A DNA stretch of 64,000 nt, from the NCBI GenBank assembly GCA_020860715.1, contig JAJBTU010000010.1, forward strand, positions 1-64,000, in the 5' to 3' direction. How positions within the stretch are numbered: the first letter of the stretch is position 1; each line of letters starts with the position of its first letter. This DNA is from Clostridiales bacterium (GTDB lineage: Bacteria > Bacillota > Clostridia > Lachnospirales > Lachnospiraceae). This document shows, in pieces, positions 28,058 through 38,348 of this stretch. A model generated the notes under the pieces. It was given only the letters and a program-made list of their open reading frames with translations, had not been told where the DNA came from and did no database searches. A program made the position numbers and the translations under genes.

Positions 28058-28300
28058 TCATCCGGCTTTGTACCAGAGTTCTTCATCTGAACCGTCTACT
28101 TCTATTGTGATATATCCACCCTCAACATCCGGATAATACAAAAGAGAATAACCCATAGCATACATGGCATCATATCGATAGCCGCCAGCTGCATAACCAG
28201 TGGTTTCATAAACATACTCGTCCAAGAGAACATCAAAGCAGACATCTCCCTCATCGAAGAATATTCCAGTTTTTTCTGCTTCAGCTTCGCTATAGTAATG
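28058..28300 (-). pseudogene. Unknown acidic/Tyr-rich protein C-terminal fragment
   Basis: HYYSEAEAEKTGIFFDEGDVCFDVLLDEYVYETTGYAAGGYRYDAMYAMGYSLLYYPDVEGGYITIEVDGSDEELWYKAG*. Confidence 0.5.
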
Positions 28301-28528
28301 CCGCAGCCGATATCAATCCCGACAATGTTCGGCAGTACAATATCGTTTTACCGTCATAGTTAAACCAATCGGCCCAACCTTACCCGGATGTACATCTGGC
28401 ATCAGGCGGATAGCACTTTCTTCCGCTCCCTTCTGGTCACAGATCAGCTTCACCTGTGCCAGTGCATAATCCTCTACATTATCCGTAAATATTTTTGCTT
28501 TCGTATAACGACCTTCTATATTTTTCAT
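28245..28528 (-). pseudogene. RtcB RNA ligase N-terminal fragment, frameshifted
   Basis: MKNIEGRYTKAKIFTDNVEDYALAQVKLICDQKGAEESAIRLMPDVHPGKVGPIGLTMTVK / shifted frame DIVLPNIVGIDIGCGITIAKLKQKKLE. Confidence 0.8.
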
Positions 28529-28707
28529 CTGATATCTTCCTTTTCTTGCGGCTGATACTTGATCCTCATTCAGCCGGATTGATTGCTGTGATCATCTCCA
28601 CAGACGAAGAAAGGCCCGAACACAATGGTTCAGGCCCTTCCATTTCTACATCATAATATGCTTCATTTTTCCTTAAATCTCCGTAACTCTGCAGAAATCT
28701 TTTGAAA

Positions 28708-28747
28708 AATGGTTCAAAATTGGTTCAAAATCTTGTTTTTTGGTTCA
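28708..28747 (+). repeat. GGTTCA iteron array, right copy
   Basis: aatggttcaaaattggttca (20 nt) identical to 26750..26769; further GGTTCA at 28742. Confidence 0.8.
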
Positions 28748-28785
28748 GAGAATATGCCGCAAACCCGCATAAATGCTGGATTCTT

Positions 28786-30387
28786 TTAATTCGTGCTTCT
28801 CATCGTCGGGAATAATAAAACATCTCTTATCGCAGGAGAGTCGGTCAGCAGCATCACCATGCGGTCAATGCCAAAACCGATGCCTCCTGTCGGCGGCATA
28901 CCAAGTTCCAGGGCATACATGAAATCCTCGTCGGTCGTATTCGCCTCTTCATTGCCGAGGGCGAGCAGCTCTTCCTGCGCCTTGAAACGCTCACGCTGGT
29001 CGATCGGATCATTCAGCTCTGAATATGCGTTTGCCATCTCCCACCCATTCATAAAGAACTCAAAGCGCTCTACATAGTCCGGATTTTCCGGTTTTTTCTT
29101 GGTAAGCGGTGAAATCTCAATCGGGTGATCCATCACGAAAGTCGGCTGTATCAGATGTTCTTCGACAAACTCCTCAAAGAACAGGTTCAGGATGTCTCCC
29201 TTCTTATGGTGCTTTTCGTAGGCAATGTGATGTTCTTCCGCTGCCGCCCGCGCTTCCTCTGTCGTATGGATCTCATTGAAATCCACGCCGGAATATTTCT
29301 TTACCGCGTCAACCATGGTGATCCGCTCAAACGGCTTTCCGAGATCCATCTCGATGCCATTGTAAGTAATTGTAGTCGTACCGAGAACTTCCTGCGCTAC
29401 CTGACGATACAGTTTTTCCGTCAGATCCATCATGCCGTGATAATCGGTATAGGCCTGATAGAGTTCCATCAGAGTGAATTCCGGATTGTGGCGGGTATCC
29501 AGCCCTTCATTGCGGAACACACGGCCGATCTCGTACACACGCTCCATACCGCCGACAATCAGACGCTTCAGATACAGTTCCAGAGAAATACGAAGTTTGA
29601 CATCCTCGTCCAGCGCATTGTAGTGCGTCGTAAAGGGACGGGCAGCCGCACCGCCTGCATTCGCTACCAGCATCGGTGTCTCCACCTCAAGGAATCCCTC
29701 TCCGTCAAGGTAACGGCGGATGGCGCTGATGATTTTCGAGCGTTTTACAAAGGTATCTTTCACTTCCTGATTCATGATCAGATCTACGTAACGCTGGCGA
29801 TAGCGCATATCCGTATTCGTCAGTCCATGGTATTTTTCCGGAAGAATCTGGAGGCTCTTGGAGAGCAGCACCACCTTCGTGGCATGAATCGAGGTCTCAC
29901 CGGTCTTCGTGCGGAATACGGTGCCTTCTATACCGACAATGTCGCCGATGTCCATCTTTTTAAATGCCTTATATTCATCCTCACCAATGGCATCTCGGGC
30001 TACATAGGCCTGGATGCTTCCCTGAAGATCCTGCACATTGCAGAATGATGCCTTGCCCATGACACGCTTTGACATCATACGTCCGGCTACGCTGACAGTT
30101 TTGGATTCGAACTGTTCAAAATTGTCCCTGATCTCCATGCTGTGATTCGTCACATCGTATTTCCGGATCAGAAACGGGTCGTCTCCGCTTTCGCGAAGCT
30201 GCTGTAATTTGTCGCGGCGAACTTTCAAAAGCTGCTTTGTGTCCACCGGCTGCTCCGTCTTTTTGTTCTGCTGGTTCTGTCGATTCTGCTGTGTCTGCTC
30301 TTCTGCCAACTCTCTCACTCCTTCTTCCGCAAACATTTCCTGCTTCTGTCTTACTTTCTGCAGGCTTTCCCTGCTCATAACTTTCAA
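28786..30387 (-). CDS. lysS: Lysine--tRNA ligase with Q/N-rich N-terminal extension
   Basis: [15 protein letters not shown]..., FIRRYL-type core, [35 protein letters not shown]. Confidence 0.96.
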   Translation of the reverse strand: MKVMSRESLQKVRQKQEMFAEEGVRELAEEQTQQNRQNQQNKKTEQPVDTKQLLKVRRDKLQQLRESGDDPFLIRKYDVTNHSMEIRDNFEQFESKTVSVAGRMMSKRVMGKASFCNVQDLQGSIQAYVARDAIGEDEYKAFKKMDIGDIVGIEGTVFRTKTGETSIHATKVVLLSKSLQILPEKYHGLTNTDMRYRQRYVDLIMNQEVKDTFVKRSKIISAIRRYLDGEGFLEVETPMLVANAGGAAARPFTTHYNALDEDVKLRISLELYLKRLIVGGMERVYEIGRVFRNEGLDTRHNPEFTLMELYQAYTDYHGMMDLTEKLYRQVAQEVLGTTTITYNGIEMDLGKPFERITMVDAVKKYSGVDFNEIHTTEEARAAAEEHHIAYEKHHKKGDILNLFFEEFVEEHLIQPTFVMDHPIEISPLTKKKPENPDYVERFEFFMNGWEMANAYSELNDPIDQRERFKAQEELLALGNEEANTTDEDFMYALELGMPPTGGIGFGIDRMVMLLTDSPAIRDVLLFPTMRSTN

Positions 30388-30404
30388 AATATCACGGTAT
30401 CATC

Positions 30405-30887
30405 TTATGCCGTACGCTCTATACTGAGAATTTTGTACTCCGACGTCCCGGCCTGCGTCTCTACGGAAATCTCCTCACCCACACTGTGCCCGATCAGCGC
30501 CTTGCCGACCGGAGACTCATTGGAAATCTTCCCATGAAGGCTGTCCGCTTCGGAGGAACCTACGATGCTGTACTCCACTTCCTCCTCAAACTCCTCATCA
30601 TACAGACGCACCGTACATCCGACATTGATTTTGCCGGAGTCGATGTCATCGTCCACGACCACCTCCGCGTTTTTCAGCAACTTGCCGATCTCCTCAATCC
30701 GCGCCTCGATGTCGCGCTGCTCATCCATCGCCGCATCATACTCGGCGTTTTCCGAGATATCGCCCTGCTCTCTGGCTTCCTTGATCTTCTCTGCAACTGC
30801 TTTTCTGCGAACCACCTTCAGCTCATGCAGCTCATCTTCGAGTTTCTGCAGTCCCGCATACGTCATGAGATTCTTTTTTTCTTCCAT
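30405..30887 (-). CDS. greA: Transcription elongation factor GreA
   Basis: LMTYAGLQKLEDELHELKVVRRKAVAEKIKEAREQGDISENAEYDAAMDEQ; start at MEEKKNLMTY. Confidence 0.95.
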   Translation of the reverse strand: MEEKKNLMTYAGLQKLEDELHELKVVRRKAVAEKIKEAREQGDISENAEYDAAMDEQRDIEARIEEIGKLLKNAEVVVDDDIDSGKINVGCTVRLYDEEFEEEVEYSIVGSSEADSLHGKISNESPVGKALIGHSVGEEISVETQAGTSEYKILSIERTA

Positions 30888-31071
30888 TTGATCTTTCACT
30901 CCTATCCACACCTTGTCTGTGCTGTCAGTCTTCTTATCTGTCTGTCCATTATCTGCAGTTATCCAAATAGCAGCCAATTATAATGGATACTATTTTTTCT
31001 CAAAATCAGTGTGCCATACTGTAAATCTCTCAATCATACGGCACACTGATCTGATTCGGTTTCACTATGAC

Positions 31072-31105
31072 AAGCGCGGGCATTCCTATAGAATGCCTGC
31101 GCTTA
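31072..31105. terminator. Long perfect-type hairpin in greA-dusB intergenic
   Basis: AAGCGCgGGCATTC-ctata-GAATGCCtGCGCTT. Confidence 0.55.
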
Positions 31106-31219
31106 ACAATTACTGTATTCTAACGGATTGTATGCCGTTTGTCAAGAAAATATAAGGCTTTCCCCTGTAAAATTATCAGAGAAATTATAAGAGTTCTGGC
31201 AATAAACCGTTTTGCTTTT

Positions 31220-32182
31220 TCACAGGGTACCAAACGTCTCCTCAATCAGTGTCTCCAGTTCTGAAAGCGTCTCCACCCTGTTCACAGCCGCCCGAAATCG
31301 GGAGGAATTGGGAAAACCGGCCGTATACCAGGAAATATGCGCACGCATCTCACGAATACCGGTGTATTCCCCTTTATATTCTGCCTGCATACGTGCATGC
31401 CGCAGCATCATGGTCTTTACCTCATCGAACGACGGCGGCGGGAGCAATGTCCCGTCTTTTAAATACGCCTTTATCTGCCGGAACAGCCACGGATTCCCCT
31501 TTGCCGCCCGGGCAACCATCACCCCGTCACAGCCTGTTTCTTCCAGCATGCGTTTTGCTGCCTGCGGAGAATCTACATCGCCATTTCCGATCACGGGAAT
31601 ACGAACCGCCTCTTTGACCTGACGAATAATATCCCAATCCGCCTTTCCCGTATAAAACTGTTCTCTTGTACGTCCATGCACCGCAACCGCCGCCGCGCCG
31701 GCGTTTTCAGCGATCCGCGCGATCTCCACCGCGTTTACCTCATCCCCGGAAAAACCTTTGCGGATTTTCACCGTCACCGGCTTATGGATCGCACGCACGG
31801 TTTTCGTGATGATTTCCTCCACAAGTTTCGGTTCCCGCATCAGCGCGGAGCCCTCACCGTTTCTCGTCACCTTCGGCACCGGGCAGCCCAGATTAAAATC
31901 AAGAATATCAAACGGTCTCCCCTCTATGGCCGCCGCCATCTCGCTGATGATGTCCGGATCCGATCCAAACAGCTGCAGAGATACCGGCCGTTCCTCCGGC
32001 AGCGTCGCCATCAGCGTTTCCGTATTTTTATTCTTATAATAAATCGCTTTCGCGCTCACCATCTCCGTACAGACGAGGCCTGCTCCCTGTTCATGGCAAA
32101 GCAAACGAAAAGGCAGGTCGGATACCCCTGCCATCGGTGCAAGTATGATATTATTTTCGAGCGTTACATTTCCGATCTTCAT
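31220..32182 (-). CDS. dusB: tRNA dihydrouridine synthase
   Basis: MKIGNVTLENNIILAPMAGVSDLPFRLLCHEQGAGLVCTEMVSAKA...DFNLGCPVPKVTRNGEGSALM. Confidence 0.94.
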   Translation of the reverse strand: MKIGNVTLENNIILAPMAGVSDLPFRLLCHEQGAGLVCTEMVSAKAIYYKNKNTETLMATLPEERPVSLQLFGSDPDIISEMAAAIEGRPFDILDFNLGCPVPKVTRNGEGSALMREPKLVEEIITKTVRAIHKPVTVKIRKGFSGDEVNAVEIARIAENAGAAAVAVHGRTREQFYTGKADWDIIRQVKEAVRIPVIGNGDVDSPQAAKRMLEETGCDGVMVARAAKGNPWLFRQIKAYLKDGTLLPPPSFDEVKTMMLRHARMQAEYKGEYTGIREMRAHISWYTAGFPNSSRFRAAVNRVETLSELETLIEETFGTL

Positions 32183-32267
32183 GGCTGTCTCCCTGCAGAA
32201 TTGATACGAATGCTCATTCGTGCCCATACGGCGTACAGAGCCGCCCCGAATCCTGCCTGCGGACGTT

Positions 32268-32633
32268 TCATCGCAGGCTCTCAGGATCAATCTTTCCGGT
32301 CAGTACTTTGTAGTACAGTTCCAGTGATCGCAGCAGATCCTCTTTTTCCCGCCGGATTTCCCTGATTTTCAGGGCACTGCCGATATCGTCGTAAGAAAAA
32401 TCATCCTCCCGGGCTTCCGTCTGGAACTGCAGATTCCCGTTTCCATCAAATTCAAGCAGTAATACTCCTCCAACGTCCTCCGTATAAAGGACGCACATTA
32501 CCTGCAGTTCTTCTTTGATCTGCTCCGGGAGATTATCAAACACTTCATTTAAATAATATTTTTGTTCGTAGGCACTTGCCCCGCAAAGAACGACAGTGGA
32601 AGAGCCGCCGCCGTCATTTTTACATGTACTCAT
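32268..32633 (-). CDS. DUF6145-like hypothetical protein
   Basis: ASAYEQKYYLNEVFDNLPEQIKEELQVMCVLYTEDVGGVLLLEFD. Confidence 0.6.
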   Translation of the reverse strand: MSTCKNDGGGSSTVVLCGASAYEQKYYLNEVFDNLPEQIKEELQVMCVLYTEDVGGVLLLEFDGNGNLQFQTEAREDDFSYDDIGSALKIREIRREKEDLLRSLELYYKVLTGKIDPESLR

Positions 32634-32738
32634 TTAGATCGCTTCCATTTCTGTCCTTAACTCTTTTGTATTATATATTTTATAATCCGAGCGGCAAAAC
32701 CGGATTTGCGGATTGTTTCGCTCTCCCATACTTCACGC

Positions 32739-33725
32739 CTACACGTATCCGTATATTCCCCTCACGGATACCTCGCCCGCGAAGACTGTTTCCTCGGTCC
32801 CATCCTCCCGGCGCACCCGCAGCTCGCCCATCGGATTAATCCCCTCTGATATTCCCTCGAACTCATTCCCCGGAGAGAGCACACGAACCCGTCCGCCTTT
32901 TCCGACCAGAAGAGCATTGTATTCCTCCATCAGAAGAGTAAAATCCTGCGTTTTCATAAAGAGGCCGTAATATCGTTCAAATGCTTTCATACAGGCCGCA
33001 ATCAGTCTTGCGCGATCGGGTTTCCTGCCCATCAATGTATGCAGGGAAACCGCCGTTTCCTGCAGTTCCGGCGGGAACGTTTCAATCCCGGTATTGATGC
33101 CGATGCCGATCACAACATAATTGATAAAGTCTACCTCGCAGCTCATCTCAGTAAGGATGCCGCAGATCTTCCTGCCCTGTGAGACCACGTCATTCGGCCA
33201 CTTGATGCCGATCGCAGCCGATGTAACCTCACGGCAGGCCGCGGCCACCGTCATGCCCATCACAAGAGTCAGCATCGGCGCCCGGTCCGGATGCAGACGC
33301 GTTCCCGGCCGCAGGACCAGGCTCATCGCAATCGCGGTGCCCGTCGGTGTCATCCACGCGCGCCCGCGCCTTCCCTTGCCCTGTGTCTGCTCCTCTGCAA
33401 CGACCAGTGTGCCTTCCGGCGCTCCCTGTTCCGCCAGGCGCTTTGCCTCATTGTTGGTCGAGTCGACAGAATCAAAATATCGGACCGGGCGGGCTGCCCA
33501 GTCCGTATCCAGCCGGCTTGTGATCTCTTCCGCAGTAATCCGATCCGGCCGTCCGGTAATCCGATAGCCTTTGCCTGTCACGGATTCAATCTCATACCCT
33601 TCTTCTTTTAACTGGTTGATCACCTTCCACACCGCAGTACGGGATACACCAAGCCGGTCACAGAGCGCCTGCCCGGACACATACCCGTCGCTTTGGGTCA
33701 GCATGGTCAAAATCTCTGTTTTCAC
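32739..33725 (-). CDS. birA: Bifunctional biotin--[acetyl-CoA-carboxylase] ligase / biotin operon repressor
   Basis: HTH CDRLGVSRTAVWKVINQLKEEGYEIESVTGKGYRI; EEQTQGKGRRGRAWMTPTGTAIAMSLVLRP; GIKWPNDVV. Confidence 0.95.
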   Translation of the reverse strand: MKTEILTMLTQSDGYVSGQALCDRLGVSRTAVWKVINQLKEEGYEIESVTGKGYRITGRPDRITAEEITSRLDTDWAARPVRYFDSVDSTNNEAKRLAEQGAPEGTLVVAEEQTQGKGRRGRAWMTPTGTAIAMSLVLRPGTRLHPDRAPMLTLVMGMTVAAACREVTSAAIGIKWPNDVVSQGRKICGILTEMSCEVDFINYVVIGIGINTGIETFPPELQETAVSLHTLMGRKPDRARLIAACMKAFERYYGLFMKTQDFTLLMEEYNALLVGKGGRVRVLSPGNEFEGISEGINPMGELRVRREDGTEETVFAGEVSVRGIYGYV

Positions 33726-33734
33726 ATTATCACC

Positions 33735-34022
33735 TTATATCATAAAGTATACCACCGAGAGGAACTGTGCGATCAGCAGCAGTAGGAAGAGCACCCCGGG
33801 TGCAGTCTTTTTTCGCACGAACGATATAAGCAGCAGTGAAAGATTCATCAGAGCCCCAAACATCTGAATAAAATTCAGCATCCAGTTTTTCTGAAGAATG
33901 CCGCTCGCGAACAGAAAGCAAAGCACAATTACAATCAGCGCGGTAAGGCTGCAGAAAAACTCAATTTTGCGGATATCCGCTTCTTTCACATTCATGCCCG
34001 CGCGCCCCTGGCTCTTTCCCAT
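33735..34022 (-). CDS. Small membrane protein
   Basis: Three predicted TM stretches; likely start MNVKEADIRK at 33995. Confidence 0.55.
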   Translation of the reverse strand: MGKSQGRAGMNVKEADIRKIEFFCSLTALIVIVLCFLFASGILQKNWMLNFIQMFGALMNLSLLLISFVRKKTAPGVLFLLLLIAQFLSVVYFMI

Positions 34023-34032
34023 TGCACACCTC

Positions 34033-35019
34033 TCAGATCATTGTCGCCGCGATCACAGCCTTGATCGTATGCATGCGGTTTTCCGCCTCATCGAATACAA
34101 CAGACTGCGGCGATTCAAAGACCTCATCCGTCACTTCCATCGCGGTCAGCCCGAATTTCTCATGCACCTGACGGCCGATGCCGGTCTCCAGATCATGGAA
34201 CGCCGGCAGGCAGTGCATGAAGATGGCGTCCTTTTTCGCATAAGACATGACCTTATCATTCACCTGATACGGGAGAAGCGCATCAATACGCTCTGCCCAG
34301 ACTTCATCCGGCTCCCCCATCGATACCCATACATCCGTGTAGATGACGTCGGCATCCTTTGCGCCCTGCTCCACCGAATCCGTCAGCGTAATGGAACCGC
34401 CGCTCTCCTTCGCGTATTCCTCACACTGCGCCACAAGCGCTTCGTCCGGGAAATACGCCTTCGACGTGCAGGCGGTAAAATGCATGCCCATCTTTGTGCA
34501 GGCAATCATCAGGGAATTTCCCATATTGTAACGTGCATCGCCAAAATAGGCCAGCTTTTTGCCTTTCAGGTCTCCCAAATGTTCCCGAATCGTCAGCAGG
34601 TCCGCCAGCATCTGTGTCGGATGGTATTCATTCGTCAGGCCGTTCCAGACCGGAACGCCGGCATATTTCGCCAGTTCTTCCACAATTGACTGTCCAAATC
34701 CGCGGTACTCGATGCCGTCATACATGCGTCCGAGAACCCGTGCCGTGTCGCGGATGCTCTCCTTTTTCCCAATCTGCGACCCGGAGGGATCCAGATAAGT
34801 CACATGCGCGCCAAGATCGTGGGATGCCACCTCAAACGAACAGCGGGTGCGGGTGCTCGTCTTTTCAAAGATCAGGGCGATATTTTTCCCGGCGAGCGGC
34901 TGTTCCAGCACCCCCGCCTTTTTCTTTGCCTTCAGATCAGCCGCGAGATCCAGCAGATACGTGATCTCATCCGGCGTAAAATCCTTCAGGGTCAAAAAAC
35001 TTCTTCCTTTTAAATTCAT
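34033..35019 (-). CDS. argF: Ornithine carbamoyltransferase
   Basis: [55 protein letters not shown]. Confidence 0.96.
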   Translation of the reverse strand: MNLKGRSFLTLKDFTPDEITYLLDLAADLKAKKKAGVLEQPLAGKNIALIFEKTSTRTRCSFEVASHDLGAHVTYLDPSGSQIGKKESIRDTARVLGRMYDGIEYRGFGQSIVEELAKYAGVPVWNGLTNEYHPTQMLADLLTIREHLGDLKGKKLAYFGDARYNMGNSLMIACTKMGMHFTACTSKAYFPDEALVAQCEEYAKESGGSITLTDSVEQGAKDADVIYTDVWVSMGEPDEVWAERIDALLPYQVNDKVMSYAKKDAIFMHCLPAFHDLETGIGRQVHEKFGLTAMEVTDEVFESPQSVVFDEAENRMHTIKAVIAATMI

Positions 35020-35040
35020 TGCTGTATTCTCCGTCCTTCC

Positions 35041-35958
35041 TCAGTCCTTCGCCACTTCTGCCACGGCTTTTACCAGCCCTGCCACATTCTGCAGTTCAGA
35101 CGGAATGATGATCTTCGTGGACTGGCCGTCCGCTACCTTTTCCAGCGTCTCAAAACTCTTCAGCGTCAGAACTGCCTGGTCAGCCTCCGCGTCGCGGATC
35201 AACTTAATGCCCTCGGCCTTCGCCTGGTTTACCTTCAGGATCGCTTCCGCCTCACCTTCCGCCTCACGGATCATCTTCTCCTTCTGCGCCTCCGCGTGGA
35301 GGATCGCCGCCTGCTTCTCGGCCTCCGCATCCAGAATTGCGGACTGTTTATTTCCTTCTGCCACAAGGATGGAAGACTTCTTCTCACCCTCCGCCCTTAA
35401 GATTGCCTCACGGCGCTCACGCTCCGCCTTCATCTGCTTCTCCATCGCGTCAATGATCTGCGACGGCGGCAGAATGTTCTTCAGCTCAACGCGGTTCACC
35501 TTGATGCCCCACGGGTCGGTCGCCACGTCCAGCGTTGCGCGCATCTTGGTGTTGATGACCTCGCGCGAGGTGAGCGTCTGGTCAAGCTCCATATCGCCAA
35601 TGATGTTTCGCAGCGTCGTCGCGGTCAGGTTCTCAATCGCCATGATCGGATTCTCCACACCGTAGGCGAACAGCTTCGGGTCAGTGATCTGGAAAAACAC
35701 GACCGTATCGATCTGCATGGTAACATTATCCTTGGTGATCACCGGCTGCGGATCAAAATCCACGACCTGCTCTTTTAAATTCACTCGTCTCGCCACACGT
35801 TCTATAAACGGTACTTTAAAATGCAGGCCGACATCCCAGGTCGCCTGATAGCCGCCAAGTCTCTCAACAACAAATGCCTGCGCCTGCGGCACGATTTTAA
35901 CACAGGACGCGATGACCAGCAGCGCCAGAATGATCACAATGATAACAAGTACGAACAT
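35041..35958 (-). CDS. SPFH/Band 7 (stomatin-like) protein
   Basis: VIASCVKIVPQAQAFVVERLGGYQATWDVGLHFKVPFIERV. Confidence 0.93.
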   Translation of the reverse strand: MFVLVIIVIILALLVIASCVKIVPQAQAFVVERLGGYQATWDVGLHFKVPFIERVARRVNLKEQVVDFDPQPVITKDNVTMQIDTVVFFQITDPKLFAYGVENPIMAIENLTATTLRNIIGDMELDQTLTSREVINTKMRATLDVATDPWGIKVNRVELKNILPPSQIIDAMEKQMKAERERREAILRAEGEKKSSILVAEGNKQSAILDAEAEKQAAILHAEAQKEKMIREAEGEAEAILKVNQAKAEGIKLIRDAEADQAVLTLKSFETLEKVADGQSTKIIIPSELQNVAGLVKAVAEVAKD

Positions 35959-35961
35959 AAC

Positions 35962-36423
35962 TCAAACCTCCTTTACGATCAGCTTTACACCGCTGATCTC
36001 TTTGATTTCTACATTTTTTCCTTTTTCAATACTTCCTGACGGTTCCCCGGTCCTGGCCGTCCAGTATTGTCCGTGCACCTGAACCTGCCCGGTCGCGGCC
36101 AGATCATCTACGCGCTCTGTGACGACCGCCGTCTCCCCGACCAGACTCTGCGCGTTCGTCTTCGTCCGGCCCCGGTTCAGCCAGCGGGCCGCCGCCGGCC
36201 GCGTAAATACAAGGAGCAGTACCGACACCACACAGAACGCCGTGATCTGCGCTGTCATATCCATCTGAAGAATCGCAAGGATAAACGCTACAAGAGCGCC
36301 CCCGGCGAACCAGATGGTCGTAAGCCCCAGCGTGACAGCCTCAATGGCCAGCAGCACCACCAGCAGGGCAAGCCAGAAGAAAGCCTGCGTTCCGAATCCC
36401 ACAACTCCTGCCATAACCTGCAT
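35962..36423 (-). CDS. NfeD family protein
   Basis: TM segments, then LVGETAVVTERVDDLAATGQVQVHGQYWTARTGEPSGSIEKGKNVEIKEISGVKLIVKEV. Confidence 0.9.
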   Translation of the reverse strand: MQVMAGVVGFGTQAFFWLALLVVLLAIEAVTLGLTTIWFAGGALVAFILAILQMDMTAQITAFCVVSVLLLVFTRPAAARWLNRGRTKTNAQSLVGETAVVTERVDDLAATGQVQVHGQYWTARTGEPSGSIEKGKNVEIKEISGVKLIVKEV

Positions 36424-36593
36424 CCTCCCTTGTTCTGATGCCGAATCCCGCCTTCGGCATAATTGACACGTTTCTGCTTACATGGTAATAGATTTGCCGC
36501 AAAATTTCAAGGAAAATTACACTGGAAAACCTTAACTAATTCTGAATCCTGTCCGGCGCCGCTCTCTGACACAGGATGCCCCGGCCGGGTCAC

Positions 36594-38348
36594 TCATCCC
36601 GGCATCACAAACTGGCTGTTGTACAGTTCCGCGTAGAAGCCGCCCTTTTCCAGAAGTTCCCGGTGCGTCCCCTGCTCAATAATATGGCCGTCTTTCATCA
36701 CCAGAATAACGTCCGCGTTCTGAATCGTGGAGAGGCGGTGCGCCACGATAAAGCTGGTGCGCCCCTGCATCATGGTCTGGAATGCCTGCTGGATGCGGAT
36801 TTCTGTGCGCGTGTCGATGGAAGAAGTCGCCTCATCCAGGATCAGCATCGGCGGCAGGGTGAGCATCACGCGTGCGATGCAGAGCAGCTGCTTCTGCCCC
36901 TGAGAGAGGTTTCCGCCGTTTTCTCCGATCATCGTGTCATAGCCCTGCGGGAGACGGCGGATAAAGCTGTGCGCATGGGATTCCTTTGCAGCCCGGATGA
37001 TCTCCTCCTCCGTCGCGTCCGGCCGTCCCATGGCTATATTTTCCCGGATAGTTCCGGCGCGCAGCCAGGTATCCTGCAGTACCATACCGTAGGCACTTCG
37101 CAGGTCGCTCCTTTTTAAGCTGCGGATGTCCTTTCCTTCTATTGAAATACTGCCGCCGTCCACATCGTAAAAACGCATCAGCAGATTGATCATGGTCGTC
37201 TTTCCGCACCCCGTCGGACCAACGATCGCGATGCGCTGTCCCGGGCGGACGGAAAGATTGAAGTCCTCGATCAGCGGGCGCTCCTTTGTATAAGAGAATC
37301 CTACATGCGAAAGCGTGACCGCGCCGGGATTCGCAGGAAGCGCGGTATCGCTCTCCGGGTCTGGAACCTCTGCTTCTGCATCGATCAGTTCAAATACCCG
37401 CCCCGCGCACGCAAGCGCGTTCTGCAGTTCCGTCACCACGCCGGAAATCTCATTGAACGGCTTGGTATACTGATTCGCGTAGGACAAAAACGCGGAAAGC
37501 TGCCCGACTGTCATCAGCCCTTTTACCACGGAAAAAGCGCCTGTCAGACCGACCGAAGTGTACACCAGGCTGTTGACAAAACGCGTGCATGGATTTGTCA
37601 GCGAGGAGAAAAAGATCGCCCGCAGGGAATATTTCGAGAGACGTTTGTTCACCTTGTCAAACTGTTCCTGCACATGCGCCTCCTGCCCGTACGCCTGCAC
37701 CACTTTCTGGTTGCCGATCATCTCATCAATCAGCGCCGTCTGCTCGCCGCGCGTCTCAGACTGCTTCCGGAACATCGAGTACGTCCGCTTCGCAATGAAA
37801 TTGGCTACCAGCAGCGAAACCGGCGTCAGGATCACCACAACCAGCGTGATGCCCGCATTCACGGAAAGCATGAACACCAGCGTCCCCAGAATCGTCACCA
37901 CGCCGGTAAACAGCTGTGTAAAGCCCATCAAAAGGCCGTCAGAGAACTGGTCAACATCCGCGATCACACGGCTGACCGTCTCGCCGGACGAATGCGTGTC
38001 CAGGTACTGCAGGGGCAGAATCTCAATTTTCCGGAACGCCTGTTCACGCACCTCACTGGAGACGCGGTAAACGATCCGGTTGTTAAAAAGGTTCATCAGC
38101 CACTGTGCCAGCGCCGTGACGAAAATTGCCGCGGCCATTTTCTTCATAATGGCGAAAATTGCCGCAAAATCTACGTTGTCCGGGCCGATCACCAGGTCGA
38201 CCACCTGACCGGTCAGCACCGGCAGATATAACGTCAGTACGACAGAGATAACCGCCATGATCAGCGAAAGCAGCACCAGCACACCGTGAGGCCGGATGCA
38301 CACAAGTACCCGTTTCAGAATCCCTGACTGTCCGCTTTTCTTCTTCAT
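36594..38348 (-). CDS. ABC transporter ATP-binding/permease
   Basis: VGPTGCGKTTMINLLMRFYD, NLSQGQKQLLCIARVML, ILDEATSSIDTRTE. Confidence 0.94.
   Translation of the reverse strand: MKKKSGQSGILKRVLVCIRPHGVLVLLSLIMAVISVVLTLYLPVLTGQVVDLVIGPDNVDFAAIFAIMKKMAAAIFVTALAQWLMNLFNNRIVYRVSSEVREQAFRKIEILPLQYLDTHSSGETVSRVIADVDQFSDGLLMGFTQLFTGVVTILGTLVFMLSVNAGITLVVVILTPVSLLVANFIAKRTYSMFRKQSETRGEQTALIDEMIGNQKVVQAYGQEAHVQEQFDKVNKRLSKYSLRAIFFSSLTNPCTRFVNSLVYTSVGLTGAFSVVKGLMTVGQLSAFLSYANQYTKPFNEISGVVTELQNALACAGRVFELIDAEAEVPDPESDTALPANPGAVTLSHVGFSYTKERPLIEDFNLSVRPGQRIAIVGPTGCGKTTMINLLMRFYDVDGGSISIEGKDIRSLKRSDLRSAYGMVLQDTWLRAGTIRENIAMGRPDATEEEIIRAAKESHAHSFIRRLPQGYDTMIGENGGNLSQGQKQLLCIARVMLTLPPMLILDEATSSIDTRTEIRIQQAFQTMMQGRTSFIVAHRLSTIQNADVILVMKDGHIIEQGTHRELLEKGGFYAELYNSQFVMPG

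Noticed and set aside
30400-31220. T-box or other riboswitch leader near lysS/greA/dusB
   Set aside because: No T-box (GGTGG) motif or specifier-type structure seen; only simple hairpins.
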